Source of the DNA: an uncultured Flavonifractor sp.
Lineage (GTDB): Bacteria > Bacillota > Clostridia > Oscillospirales > Oscillospiraceae
DNA: 35,403 bases
Direction: 5' to 3'
Assembly (NCBI RefSeq): GCF_944387675.1
Contig: NZ_CALXFV010000010.1
Span: 1-35,403, forward strand
The notes beneath the pieces were generated by a model. The model was not told where the DNA came from and ran no database searches. It worked only from the letters and a program-made list of their open reading frames with translations. Shown piece by piece: positions 18,673 to 27,225 of this stretch. Made by a program: the position numbers and the translations under genes. Position 1 is the first letter of the stretch. Each line of letters starts with the position of its first letter.

Positions 18673-19146
18673 TCAGTTCCACAAAAAGGAGATGGGGGCC
18701 GTGCGCTCGGTCACAACCTCGGCCCGGTACACGCCGCTCTCCACGCTTCCGTCCAGCGTCAGGGTGTACACCCACTCCCCCGGCTGAAGCTGGCCGGCAT
18801 ACTGGAGGGTCTCCTCCAGCTCCTGGGGCGGGGCAGCGGGGAAATCAGACACCGAGGCAACGGTATAGGCCGTGTCGTTGATTCGCACCGTCATCCCCGC
18901 TTCAAGGTCCGCCCCGGCGCTTTCCGCCACATAGCAGTTGGTGCATCCCGCCTCGCTCACCGCCACGGCAGGCACCACCGTGTCCAGCCGTCCAAATACC
19001 CCCCACACACAGGCCCCCGCCAGCAGCACAATTACCCCCGCCAGAGTCGCCCAAACGCCGGGGGAGGATACCCGGATATAGTCGTTCAGCTGCTCCGGGG
19101 AGGAGATGGTATCTATGCTCTTCTGTCTGAAAACTTGTTTTTCCAT
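18673..19146 (-). CDS. Short HlyD-like secretion adapter
   Basis: A protein of 157 aa. The N-terminus is cytoplasmic (SIDTISSPEQLNDYI, typical of the NHLM secretion adapter), followed by one membrane helix near residues 32-52 (VWATLAGVIVLLAGACVWGVFG). The outer part is beta-barrel-like (MTVRINDTAYTVASVSDFP, GEWVYTLTLDGSVESGVYRAEVV). It is far shorter than usual HlyD/NHLM adapters and lacks the coiled-coil hairpin, so only the lipoyl/barrel portion is kept. The start is uncertain; ATG 19146 or ATG 19161 are possible and neither has a strong ribosome binding site. It is the first gene of the export operon, downstream of a clear promoter and palindrome. Confidence 0.78.
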   Translation of the reverse strand: MEKQVFRQKSIDTISSPEQLNDYIRVSSPGVWATLAGVIVLLAGACVWGVFGRLDTVVPAVAVSEAGCTNCYVAESAGADLEAGMTVRINDTAYTVASVSDFPAAPPQELEETLQYAGQLQPGEWVYTLTLDGSVESGVYRAEVVTERTAPISFLWN

Positions 19147-19206
19147 AACCACGGCCCCCATATCACCCTGCGGCGTCCAAACCGGCGGCGGGCCGATTTT
19201 CTCCCT

Positions 19207-19234
19207 ATAATTGGGATCATAAGATCCCAATTGT
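19207..19234 (-). promoter_or_regulatory. Palindrome at the export-operon promoter
   Basis: AATTGGGATC (19209-19218), ATAA, GATCCCAATT (19223-19232): a perfect 10-bp inverted repeat that overlaps the -10 box and the expected transcription start. The position fits a repressor operator. No regulator for it is visible except the sigma factor and GntR protein, neither of which is a clear match. Confidence 0.55.
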
Positions 19235-19258
19235 ATAATTTTCTGCCTCAAAAGGCAA
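19230..19258 (-). promoter_or_regulatory. Sigma-A promoter of the RiPP export operon
   Basis: On the minus strand, -35 TTGCCT (19258-19253) and -10 TACAAT (19235-19230) are 17 bases apart, upstream of the HlyD-like gene. Confidence 0.65.
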
Positions 19259-19295
19259 GGGTACAATAAAAAAATGATATCCCTCTGGACAGGGA

Positions 19296-19335
19296 AAAAG
19301 GCTTACTGCCTACAAAGCAGGGCAGTAAGCCTTTT
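19296..19335 (-). terminator. Intrinsic terminator after the AEC transporter
   Basis: Perfect 15-bp stem (19296-19310 with 19321-19335), ten-base loop, followed on the minus strand by TTTTTCCC. It separates the catabolic block from the RiPP locus. Confidence 0.85.
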
Positions 19336-19368
19336 CCTGAATCAACGGAAACACAACTGATGTTTTGA

Positions 19369-20304
19369 TCACCAAATAAACTCATAGAGAATTTGGGCAA
19401 GCACCGTCAAGGCGGGCAATGTCAGCAGGCTGAGAATGGTGGATTGGATCACCGCCCGGGCGCCCGTTTTGGCGTCACGATGATATAGCTGGGAAAACGT
19501 GCTGGAGAGCGTGGCAACCGGACACGCGGACAAGATTACCATCGTAAGATAGAGCATTCTCTCCAAATGTAACGGCAGAAGGGCCACTAAAACGCACACC
19601 GGAACAAAGATCAGCCGCACAAAGGAAGTAAAATAAAGCGTTTTATCATAAAAAATACTGCGGATATCCGCGCTTGCCATCTGAGCACCTACAATCAGCA
19701 TGGCCAGCGGCGTATTCATGCCGGCCAAAAGGCTCACCGCTTTATCCGCCGGCTCAGGCAGTCTTTGACCCAGAACCATCAGCAGCACACCCAGCAGAAA
19801 GCATAGGGTACCCGGATTCAGTATCGCCTTGGACGACAGCTTTTCCTCGCCGGAGCCCATCAACCAAATGCCATGGGTCCAGACCATCAGATTAAACGCC
19901 GCCCCTCCGACGGCCACATAGACCATTGCCTCCCCTCCGAAGGTGGCCTGTACCAACGGCACTCCCAGGTATCCGATATTTCCGTATATGATACTGTAGC
20001 GCAGGGTAATTTTCAGATCCCTAGGCTGTCTGCGGAACAATACCTGTGCCAAAACAGCGCTGGCAGCCAGGATGACCATCATTATGACAAAGGTCTTGGC
20101 AAATATCTTCCAGGTCTCTTCATTGCTCTTTTCCGGCATATTGGTTAAAATGAGGCAGGGTGTGATAATGGTGTTTAACAGCTTTGCCAGTTGGTTCTGG
20201 GTTGGTTCGGATAAGGACCCGCGCTTTCCCAGCAAGAGGCCAACCACCATAATCAGCAGCAGCGTGATCACATTGGTCACGATCAGCAACGCGTTTGAAA
20301 GCAT
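19369..20304 (-). CDS. AEC family transporter
   Basis: A protein of 311 aa with ten hydrophobic segments arranged as two five-helix halves, as in the auxin efflux carrier (AEC) family. Family-like stretches include NTIITPCLILTNM near residue 45, YGNIGYLGVPLVQATFG near 115, and VILSACPVATLSSTFSQLY near the end. Bacterial members carry small organic acids such as malate, malonate or lactate. ATG 20304 is used because AGAGG lies about six bases upstream; a GTG two codons earlier overlaps that site. It follows the aldo/keto reductase on the same strand after a terminator and may move a substrate or end product of the pathway. Confidence 0.85.
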   Translation of the reverse strand: MLSNALLIVTNVITLLLIMVVGLLLGKRGSLSEPTQNQLAKLLNTIITPCLILTNMPEKSNEETWKIFAKTFVIMMVILAASAVLAQVLFRRQPRDLKITLRYSIIYGNIGYLGVPLVQATFGGEAMVYVAVGGAAFNLMVWTHGIWLMGSGEEKLSSKAILNPGTLCFLLGVLLMVLGQRLPEPADKAVSLLAGMNTPLAMLIVGAQMASADIRSIFYDKTLYFTSFVRLIFVPVCVLVALLPLHLERMLYLTMVILSACPVATLSSTFSQLYHRDAKTGARAVIQSTILSLLTLPALTVLAQILYEFIW

Positions 20305-20413
20305 ACGCACCTCTTTTCTCGCAAACGGAATCCTATTTCCCTTTCCCGGTTATCCGTTTTACGAGCATCCTTTGAACGCCGCTTCCCACAGCCGGCTGAG
20401 ATGGGATAAAAAC

Positions 20414-20450
20414 GCCTTTTGCCGCCGCAAAACATGCAGCGGCAAAAGGC
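20414..20450 (-). terminator. Intrinsic terminator after the aldo/keto reductase
   Basis: Perfect 12-bp stem (20414-20425 with 20439-20450), followed on the minus strand by GTTTTTATC. Confidence 0.85.
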
Positions 20451-20527
20451 AGCCATATGCGCAGCAGTCAGATAGGGGGTATCTGGCTGCCGGCATCTTT
20501 TCCGCCGGGCCGTTCCCAGTTTTTTGC

Positions 20528-21517
20528 CTATCGCATGGGTGCCGACCCGTCAAAGTCAATATAAGTCCCTATGGCCCGGTTTAGTTCCGTCATATCTGTT
20601 TCTGTTAGGGACCAATCAAAGGCCGCACAGTTCTCATCCGCCTCCGCCGGGTTCCGCACGCCGCAGAGCGCAGTGGCAACAAAGGGCTGCTGCGTGGTCC
20701 AGTTCAGGGCAATTTGAGGCAGCGGTTTGCCCGTGCGGGCTGAAATCTGGTCCATGACCGCAAGAACCTTCATGACCTTGGAAAATTGTGGCTCCTGGAA
20801 GAAGGGATAAAAGCTGCTGCGGGGATCATCAGCGCCGAATTGAGGCAGCGTGCGGAAGGTTCCCGTCAGGATGCCCGCCCCTAAGGAACCATAGGTCATG
20901 GCGTCTATCCCCCGCTCCATGGCCCATTTCATCAGCGGTTCATCCCGACGGACCACCATGGAGAAAGGAGGCTGGATGACGTCGATTTGGGCAAATTTCT
21001 GGCACTCCTGGATCTGTTCCCGATCAAAGTTGGAAAGGCCAATAAACCGAATCTTCCCCTGCGCCTTTAACGTATTCAGCGCCTCCATGGTTTCGGCCAG
21101 CGGCGTGTCATAGTCGGGCCAGTGGACAAAATAGAAATCAATATAGTCCGTACCCAGCCGCCGCAGAGACTGTTCGCACTCAAACAGAACGTTGGGATAG
21201 CTTCCATCTCTCAGCGGTTCCTTTGAGGGGTAACGCATTTGCTTGGCGGTGGTATTGCCGATTCCGAATTTGCTGGAAATAAGCAGTCTGGTACGGTCGC
21301 ATCCTTTGAGCGCCTTACCCACCACTTCTTCAGAGCAGCCCTCTCCATACACGGGGGCTGTATCAATTAAATTTACACCGTGCTCAAACATGGCATGGAT
21401 GGCGTTTATGGAATCCTTCTCCGTTACCGTCCCATATCCAAAGTTGCCCAAGGCCCATGTACCCACGCCCAGCACGGAAAGATCCACGCCGGCGCTGTCC
21501 AGGTGTTTATACCGCAT
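20528..21517 (-). CDS. Aldo/keto reductase
   Basis: A protein of 329 aa. The catalytic tetrad is visible: Asp in NLIDTAPVYG, Tyr in the same segment, Lys in LLISSKFG and His in YFVHWPDYD. NADPH-binding residues lie in the C-terminal part (TALCGVRNPAEADEN). It reduces aldehydes or ketones to alcohols, or the reverse, in the cytoplasm. ATG 21517 has GGGGAGG upstream; a TTG codon just before it is an alternative. It lies 89 bases downstream of the iron alcohol dehydrogenase on the same strand, so both probably handle aldehydes or keto groups produced in the block. The substrate is not readable. Confidence 0.9.
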   Translation of the reverse strand: MRYKHLDSAGVDLSVLGVGTWALGNFGYGTVTEKDSINAIHAMFEHGVNLIDTAPVYGEGCSEEVVGKALKGCDRTRLLISSKFGIGNTTAKQMRYPSKEPLRDGSYPNVLFECEQSLRRLGTDYIDFYFVHWPDYDTPLAETMEALNTLKAQGKIRFIGLSNFDREQIQECQKFAQIDVIQPPFSMVVRRDEPLMKWAMERGIDAMTYGSLGAGILTGTFRTLPQFGADDPRSSFYPFFQEPQFSKVMKVLAVMDQISARTGKPLPQIALNWTTQQPFVATALCGVRNPAEADENCAAFDWSLTETDMTELNRAIGTYIDFDGSAPMR

Positions 21518-21606
21518 CAATCACAACCTCCCCACAAAGCCAAAGTCCGGCGGCGGGGCGATACCATTGGACACCGGCCCCATTTCCGCGTGGTCTTCTG
21601 GCAGAG

Positions 21607-22776
21607 TTACATATAGTTATCATACAGCGATGCCAGATAGGCTTCGCACAGCGGCAGGTCAATTTCAATATCAAAGGCGTGGCTCAGGAAATTCTCGTTG
21701 ATCATAGGAGCATAAGCCATTGTCTGCTCTCTGCTCACGCCATGGGCGGCCAGGGAGGGAATTCCCACCCGGCGCATCAGCGCCCTGGCCTCATTTGCCA
21801 CAGTTTTACCCAGATTGCTTGCGGTCTCGGACACGTCCAGACCCATGGCCCGGCCTAGAGCCGCCGTCTTCTCTGGAAAATGTTTTCCCATCAGCTCAAT
21901 GATGGGCGGAACGTTCAGCGCACAGGCCCATCCGTGGGCCATATGGAAATCGTGGCCGATAAAATGGGCGGTGCAGTGGCCGATATGGACACCTGCCTCG
22001 CTGAAAGAAATTCCGGCAAAGTTGCTGGCCAAGGCGGTATATTCCCGCGGTTCCAGCGCGTTGACATCCTGGCAGGCTTTGGGCAGCCACTGGTATAGCA
22101 GGCGAATGGCCTCATACGCCAGCAGATCGGAATGGGGGGTGTTTTTCTTTCCGCCCAAAGCCTCCAACGCGTGGGAAAAAGCGTCCATGCCGGTAAACGC
22201 GGTCCCCTGGGCGGGCAGCCCCACTGCCAGCGTGGGGTCCACAATGCCGTAGGAGGGATTGCACAAAACGCCGATCTTCGCATTTTCCACCTCGCTGCTT
22301 ACGACGCCGCAATAGGTGGACTCCGCACCGGTACCAAAAGTGGTAGGAACTAAAACCACTGGCAGGGCGGGATTGGCATACTTCTTTTCCCCAAAGAGAT
22401 AGGTATTGAGGTGGTTCAGGATATCGTCAATGTCATTGGGAATCATGATGGAAGAAATTTTTGCTGTATCCATGCTGCTTCCGCCGCCCAAGCCAATCAG
22501 GCCGTCAATCTGATGCTCTAGGGCAAAGGTCCGGGCCTCGCGCAGCGCTGAATCCGGGCATTCTGGCTGCGCCCTATCCCAGAGCAAGGCCGTTACGCCC
22601 GCTTTTTCCAGGGAAGCCATTACCTTTTTGTCGTGTCCCACACCCACGACGCCGGCATCCGTAATTACCATTGCCTTGTTGATCCCCAGATTTTTTGCAA
22701 TCTCTCCCACCATTTCAACGGAACCGTTTCCGAATTGGATCGGCGCCAGCTGGGTATAGACACCCGACTTCAGCAT
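21607..22776 (-). CDS. Iron-containing alcohol dehydrogenase
   Basis: A protein of 389 aa, standard for the group III alcohol dehydrogenases. The NAD-binding motif GLGGGSSMDTAK is near residues 92-103 and PTTFGTGAE near 138. The metal ligands are the Asp in GIVDPTLAVGLP and the histidines in DAFSHALEALGG, IGHCTAHFIGHD and HMAHGWACALN. Related enzymes reduce lactaldehyde, butanal or similar aldehydes. ATG 22776 has AAGGAGG upstream; longer readings upstream lack this. It sits after the aldolase terminator and before the aldo/keto reductase. Reduction of an aldehyde released by the HpaI-type aldolase is a reasonable guess. Confidence 0.92.
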   Translation of the reverse strand: MLKSGVYTQLAPIQFGNGSVEMVGEIAKNLGINKAMVITDAGVVGVGHDKKVMASLEKAGVTALLWDRAQPECPDSALREARTFALEHQIDGLIGLGGGSSMDTAKISSIMIPNDIDDILNHLNTYLFGEKKYANPALPVVLVPTTFGTGAESTYCGVVSSEVENAKIGVLCNPSYGIVDPTLAVGLPAQGTAFTGMDAFSHALEALGGKKNTPHSDLLAYEAIRLLYQWLPKACQDVNALEPREYTALASNFAGISFSEAGVHIGHCTAHFIGHDFHMAHGWACALNVPPIIELMGKHFPEKTAALGRAMGLDVSETASNLGKTVANEARALMRRVGIPSLAAHGVSREQTMAYAPMINENFLSHAFDIEIDLPLCEAYLASLYDNYM

Positions 22777-22824
22777 ATGCGTTTTTCCTCCTTTTTTATT
22801 TGGCCCTCCGGCCCACACAAAAGA

Positions 22825-22865
22825 AATGCCGTGGGGCAAAGCAGACCCCTTTGCTCCACGGCATT
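22825..22865 (-). terminator. Terminator or attenuator after the HpaI-type aldolase
   Basis: 16-base arms (22825-22840 and 22850-22865) pair with one mismatch, and TTTCTTTTG follows on the minus strand. It may reduce readthrough into the alcohol dehydrogenase gene. Confidence 0.75.
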
Positions 22866-22879
22866 ATTGACTTGATTCT

Positions 22880-23653
22880 TTATCCCAGTACGCTCTTGAC
22901 CGCCGCGTTCAGCGCATTGTAGTAATAGCCGTAGTCGCAGCCCACCGTCACATGCTTGAAACCCTCAGCCAGGCGGGTCTTGGCCACATTCTCGTCGCCG
23001 CAGAACACCATGCAGAACTTGCCGGCCTCCTCGCAAGCCAGGCGGATCCGTACCAGCGCGTCCTTGAAACTGGGATGGTCAAACTGGCAGGGAATACCCA
23101 TGGCAATGGACAGGTCAAAGGGGCCAATAAAAATGCCGTCCACGCCGTTCATCTTTGCGATCTCCTCAATGTGCTCCAGGGCGCCAACTGTCTCGCACTG
23201 GGGAATAATCAGGCTCTCACTGTTGCTAATCTCCGTATACTTGTTCAGGCCCTGCATCACATGATCCGCATGGCCGTAGCCGGCTCCTCTGCCGTAGGCA
23301 AAACCGCGATCGCCAATGGGGAAATACTTGCCGTAGGAGATAATCTCCTTGACCTGCTCCACACTGTGTACCTGGGGAATGATCAGGCCCTTGGCGCCAA
23401 CATCCAGCATCTTCAAAATGGAGTTCCGGTTGGAGTCCTTGACCCGCACCAGGGGGGTGCTGTTGTGCAGTTCAAACACACGGATCATGTTCATGGCGCT
23501 CTCCACATCAAAGGGACCATGCTCGGTATCGATAATGGCGTAGTCCATATCCGTCATGGCCACGATTTCCGCGGTGCTGGCGTCCCCGGCATTGATGAAG
23601 AGGCCCATAGTCTTTTCGCCGCGCATGATCTTTTCTTTCCAGATGTTTTTCAT
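22880..23653 (-). CDS. HpcH/HpaI family aldolase
   Basis: A protein of 257 aa. It shows the class II pyruvate aldolase pattern: IIDTEHGPFD near residue 41 (active-site His), LVRVKD near 68, GLIIPQVHS near 89, the metal ligand Glu in PQCETVGALEHIE near 152, and the Asp in FIGPFDLSIAMG near 178. Relatives split 2-keto-3-deoxy sugar acids or 4-hydroxy-2-keto acids into pyruvate and an aldehyde. AAAGGAGAA precedes the start. It follows the hydroxyacid dehydrogenase by 27 bases, so both should be translated from one mRNA. A dehydrogenase producing the keto acid followed by this cleavage is consistent, but unproven. Confidence 0.9.
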   Translation of the reverse strand: MKNIWKEKIMRGEKTMGLFINAGDASTAEIVAMTDMDYAIIDTEHGPFDVESAMNMIRVFELHNSTPLVRVKDSNRNSILKMLDVGAKGLIIPQVHSVEQVKEIISYGKYFPIGDRGFAYGRGAGYGHADHVMQGLNKYTEISNSESLIIPQCETVGALEHIEEIAKMNGVDGIFIGPFDLSIAMGIPCQFDHPSFKDALVRIRLACEEAGKFCMVFCGDENVAKTRLAEGFKHVTVGCDYGYYYNALNAAVKSVLG

Positions 23654-23680
23654 TTTCCGTTCTCCTTTCTAAACCTATGA

Positions 23681-24679
23681 TTATCCAATCTGAGCGCTCA
23701 GTTCCTTGCGGTTGACAATCCTCCGCACCAGAGTGTCATTGAAGTCCTTCTTCAGGATCTGGCAAGCGGTTACCGCCACCTTCTCCAGCAGTTCGGCGTT
23801 GGAATCCACGGTGGAGAACGCCGCATGGGGGCTTACCACCACCCGTCCGGAATCAAACAGTCGGTAATTGGGCTGTGTCAGCGGCTCAAATTCCACCACA
23901 TCCAGGCCTGCCGCAGCAATCTTGCCGGAGTGAATGCCGTCCAGCAGATCCTCCTCGCAGATCAGCGGCCCGCGGGAGGTGTTGACAATCATCACCCCGT
24001 CCTTCATCCTGGCGATGGTATCCTTGTTGATAATATGGTAGGTGCTGTCAAACAGCGGCGTATGCAGGGAGATGATGTCGGAGCGCTCCAGCAGTTCGTC
24101 CAGCTCCACCTTCACGGCGTGATTCTGCTCAAATACCTCATTGGGCAGGAAGGGATCGTACGCCACGATCTTTCCGCCGAAGGCCGCCATATATCCCGCA
24201 GCCCGGCGGGCAATGTTGCCAAAGCCAACAAAGCCCACCGTCTGCTTGGACAGCCGGTGCATGGGATAACCGCTGGCCGCCACCCACTTGCCCTTGCGCA
24301 CCTCATCGTTGTAGAACGTCACTTTACGGCAGACATCCAGGATCATGGCCACGGTGTGGGTGGCTACCTCTTCGATACAGTAGTCCGGTACGTTACACAC
24401 AAAAATGCCCTTTTTGGTGCAGGCATCCACATCGATTACGTCGTAGCCGATACCAAAGCGCACCATAACCTTGCACTTTTCCAAGGAATCAATGATCTTG
24501 GGGGTCATTTTGGTGTAAATGTCCAGAATAGCGTCCGCGTCTTTGCAGGCTGCAATGACTTCCTCCTCCGACGCACAGTTCAGAGGCACATACTCCATCC
24601 CGTAGGCATCGCATACTCTTTGCTGAATGCTGATGTCCATCGAATAGACAGGCTTGTTATCCACGAGCACAACCTTCAT
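23681..24679 (-). CDS. D-2-hydroxyacid dehydrogenase (phosphoglycerate dehydrogenase/CtBP type)
   Basis: A protein of 332 aa. The NAD-binding fold reads VGFGNIARRAAGYMAAFG near residue 150. The catalytic set is the Arg in VNTSRGPL near 233, a Glu shortly after in VEFEPL, and the His in SPHAAFST near 290. The family oxidises or reduces 2-hydroxy/2-keto acids with NAD(P). CtBP-like members are common in Firmicute catabolic loci. ATG 24679 has GAGGAGG upstream. A promoter-like pair (TTGGAA, 17 bases, TATAAA) precedes it but leaves almost no leader. It is downstream of the TRAP genes after a terminator hairpin and upstream of the aldolase. Confidence 0.9.
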   Translation of the reverse strand: MKVVLVDNKPVYSMDISIQQRVCDAYGMEYVPLNCASEEEVIAACKDADAILDIYTKMTPKIIDSLEKCKVMVRFGIGYDVIDVDACTKKGIFVCNVPDYCIEEVATHTVAMILDVCRKVTFYNDEVRKGKWVAASGYPMHRLSKQTVGFVGFGNIARRAAGYMAAFGGKIVAYDPFLPNEVFEQNHAVKVELDELLERSDIISLHTPLFDSTYHIINKDTIARMKDGVMIVNTSRGPLICEEDLLDGIHSGKIAAAGLDVVEFEPLTQPNYRLFDSGRVVVSPHAAFSTVDSNAELLEKVAVTACQILKKDFNDTLVRRIVNRKELSAQIG

Positions 24680-24731
24680 GCCGGATTCCTCCTCAGATTT
24701 TTATATTCCGCGTTGCATATGATTCCAAACC

Positions 24732-24763
24732 CTCCACGAGCCGCCGTAAGGCGGCTCGTGGAG
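24732..24763. terminator. Hairpin between dctP and the hydroxyacid dehydrogenase
   Basis: Perfect 14-bp stem (24732-24745 with 24750-24763), loop GTAA. The T-run is better on the plus strand (CTTTTTG) than on the minus strand, so for the minus-strand genes it is probably a partial terminator or an mRNA 3'-end stabiliser for the TRAP transcript. Confidence 0.7.
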
Positions 24764-24789
24764 CTTTTTGTTTGAGCCGCTGGTCACTT

Positions 24790-25866
24790 TTACCCGTTGG
24801 ACGCGTTATAGTTCTCAATGGAGGTCATAAACGCCTCATAGACCTCAGGAGATACCACTTCGCGAATCATGTCGCCCACACTGGCGGTAGCCTCGGCAAA
24901 CGGCTCCAGCTGCTCGGGGCTCAGTTCAATCACCTCAATGCCGTAGTCCACCATCTCCTGGAGCCGGTCATTTTCCTCCATGAACTGGTACAGGGCCTCC
25001 TCGCCTACCTTGTAACCCTCGTCCACCACGGTCTTCAGGTCGTCGGGCAAGGAGTTATAGAACTCCAGGTTCATAACCCAGGGAGCCATCTGCCCCAAGT
25101 GATTTGTCATTACAATGTACTCCTGCTGCTCATAGAAACGCTGGGTATAGATCAGCTCCACAGGGTTTTCCTCCGCGTCCACGGTCCCCTGCTGCAGGGC
25201 GGTATACAGTTCGGTAAACGCCAGAGGTGTGGGATTGGCGCCCAGCAGCCGCCAGGCCTCCATATGATACTCGTTCTCCATCGTGCGGATGGTCATGCCC
25301 TTCAGGTCCTCGGGGGAATAGACGGGCTTGTTGCAGCTCAGCACCCGGAATTCCTGGTCTGTCACACCCATCAGGAGGAAGCCGCTGTCGGCATAGGATT
25401 GCTTAATCACGTCCAAATAGGTAGGATCATTCAGCGTATATCGCATGGCCTCTACAGTGGAGAAGGTAAAGGGAATGTCCAGGATGAAAGCATCGGTTAC
25501 AAAGTTGGCCTGCACTGCGTTGGCAGTAACCGTCATGGTCACCTCATTGTTCTGGACCGCCTCCAGCACCTCACGGTCGGCGCCCAGCTGCCCGTTGGGG
25601 AAAATATTTACCGTGATTTGTCCGCCAGAGTTCTCTTCCACATAGTCCTTGAAGGCCAGCGCAAAAATCTGTGCGGTGCCGTTTTCGGCTGTGGCGTGAG
25701 CGAGGGTAATAATATAGTTTCCATCGCCGCCACCCGTCGTCTCTCCGCCGCCACCGCTAGGAGTTTCCTGTCCCGCCGACCCATTGCTGCTGTTGCCGCA
25801 GCCCGCCAACAGGCCGACCGCCATGACAAGGGACAAAAGCAATGCCAGAGTTCTCTTCATTTTCAT
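24790..25866 (-). CDS. TRAP transporter solute-binding lipoprotein (DctP family)
   Basis: A protein of 358 aa with a lipoprotein signal peptide: MKMKRTLALLLSLVMAVGLL and then AGC, with the lipidated Cys at residue 23. A Ser/Gly-rich linker follows. The mature part has the DctP pattern: AHATAENGTAQIFALAFKDYVEE, NGQLGADREVLEAVQNNEV, IRTMENEYHMEAWRLLGANPTPLAF and NPVELIYTQRFYE. The Arg in the IRTMEN segment is the residue that usually binds the ligand carboxylate. It captures an organic acid outside the membrane and delivers it to DctQM. The gene follows dctM by 72 bases in the same direction. Confidence 0.93.
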   Translation of the reverse strand: MKMKRTLALLLSLVMAVGLLAGCGNSSNGSAGQETPSGGGGETTGGGDGNYIITLAHATAENGTAQIFALAFKDYVEENSGGQITVNIFPNGQLGADREVLEAVQNNEVTMTVTANAVQANFVTDAFILDIPFTFSTVEAMRYTLNDPTYLDVIKQSYADSGFLLMGVTDQEFRVLSCNKPVYSPEDLKGMTIRTMENEYHMEAWRLLGANPTPLAFTELYTALQQGTVDAEENPVELIYTQRFYEQQEYIVMTNHLGQMAPWVMNLEFYNSLPDDLKTVVDEGYKVGEEALYQFMEENDRLQEMVDYGIEVIELSPEQLEPFAEATASVGDMIREVVSPEVYEAFMTSIENYNASNG

Positions 25867-25938
25867 TACCCTTCTTTCTTTGTTTTTGGTTATTCCAGGT
25901 GCTTTGCATGACGTATTAAGGGATCGCTGTCTGTTACA

Positions 25939-27225
25939 TTACAGCAGGCAGAGACTGATCGGCTCAACAAAGGTAATCAGCAGCAGTGCAATCAGGAACA
26001 TACAGATATACGGTATTGCGTGCCGCGCCACACGCATAACCGGCACACCGGTCATGTTGGAGGCGGTGTAGAGGTTGACGCCCACCGGCGGGGTCACGAA
26101 GCCGATGGCCAGGTTGACCACCATCATTACGCCGAAATGGATGGGGTCCATACCAATAGCCGTCACTACCGGCAGGAAAATAGGGGTCAGAATCAGGATG
26201 GCTGCCAGAGTCTCCATCACCATGCCCACAAACAGGAGGAACACATTGATGGCCAGCAGCAGCGCAACTTTGGAGGTAAAGGTATCCAGCAGGCCGGAGG
26301 CAATCATTTGCGGCACATTGATCATGGTCAGAATGCGTCCGAAGCAGGTGGCGGCAGCCACAATCAGCATCACGGGAGCGCAGGAGTGGATGGTGCTGCT
26401 GGTAATGGGAAGCAGATCTTGGAAGCTCATGGTCTTGTAAATAAACAGGCTTACGATCAGGGCATATACCACAGAGATGGTGGCGGCCTCGGTGGGGGTC
26501 ACGATGCCGCTGTAAATACCGCCCAAAATAATAACAGGAGTCAGCAGCGCCCAGAAACCGTCCAGGAATACCCTCAGCAGCCCCCGCTCATGCAGCGCCT
26601 TGGCATTGGCCTCCAGCAGCGCCTTATCTTCGCCCTTGGTCTTGCAGCGGAACCAGGTATAGGCGCTCATGATCAGGGCGATCAGGCAGCCGGGGACGAT
26701 ACCGGCAATAAACAAATCGCCCACAGAGTAGGTGGAGGAAACGCCATACATGATGAAGGGCAGTGACGGGGGGATAATCACGCCCAGGCCACCGGCGGTA
26801 GCCACCATGCCTACCACGAACTCCTTTTCATATCCCAGCTTGGTGAGAATGGGGATGGTCATGGCGCCCACGGCAGCCACCGTGGCCGGACCGGAACCAG
26901 AAATCGCCCCGTAGAACAGGCAGGTCACAATGGCAGCAATGGGCAAACCGGCGGTCTTGTTTCCTACAAAGTAGGCAAAGAAGTCAAACAGCTTTTCGGA
27001 AATACCCCCTCTGGCCATCAGGTTGCCGGAGAGGATGAACAGCGGAACCGCCAGCAGCGAGGTGGAATCCAGCGCGGTAATCATGTTCCGGTAGATGTAC
27101 TCGATGCTGATAGGCAGATCGGGATTCATCAGCACACAGGAGACGGCGGAGGAGGCAATGGCCACGCCGATGGGTACGCCAATCAGCAGGATTCCAAAGA
27201 ATACAGCAAAAATTGCAACAACCAT
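25939..27225 (-). CDS. TRAP transporter large permease (DctM family)
   Basis: A protein of 428 aa made almost wholly of membrane helices. Family-like stretches are IPIGVAIASSAV near the N-terminus, MARGGISEKLFDF, YGAISGSGPATVAAVG (a re-entrant loop), GGLGVIIPPSLPFIMYG, and the mirrored NLAIGFVTPPVGVNLYTAS near the C-terminus. It forms the Na+-driven elevator of the TRAP system. The start has AAAGGAGGAGACG upstream inside the end of dctQ, and the two genes abut, so translation is likely coupled. Confidence 0.94.
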   Translation of the reverse strand: MVVAIFAVFFGILLIGVPIGVAIASSAVSCVLMNPDLPISIEYIYRNMITALDSTSLLAVPLFILSGNLMARGGISEKLFDFFAYFVGNKTAGLPIAAIVTCLFYGAISGSGPATVAAVGAMTIPILTKLGYEKEFVVGMVATAGGLGVIIPPSLPFIMYGVSSTYSVGDLFIAGIVPGCLIALIMSAYTWFRCKTKGEDKALLEANAKALHERGLLRVFLDGFWALLTPVIILGGIYSGIVTPTEAATISVVYALIVSLFIYKTMSFQDLLPITSSTIHSCAPVMLIVAAATCFGRILTMINVPQMIASGLLDTFTSKVALLLAINVFLLFVGMVMETLAAILILTPIFLPVVTAIGMDPIHFGVMMVVNLAIGFVTPPVGVNLYTASNMTGVPVMRVARHAIPYICMFLIALLLITFVEPISLCLL

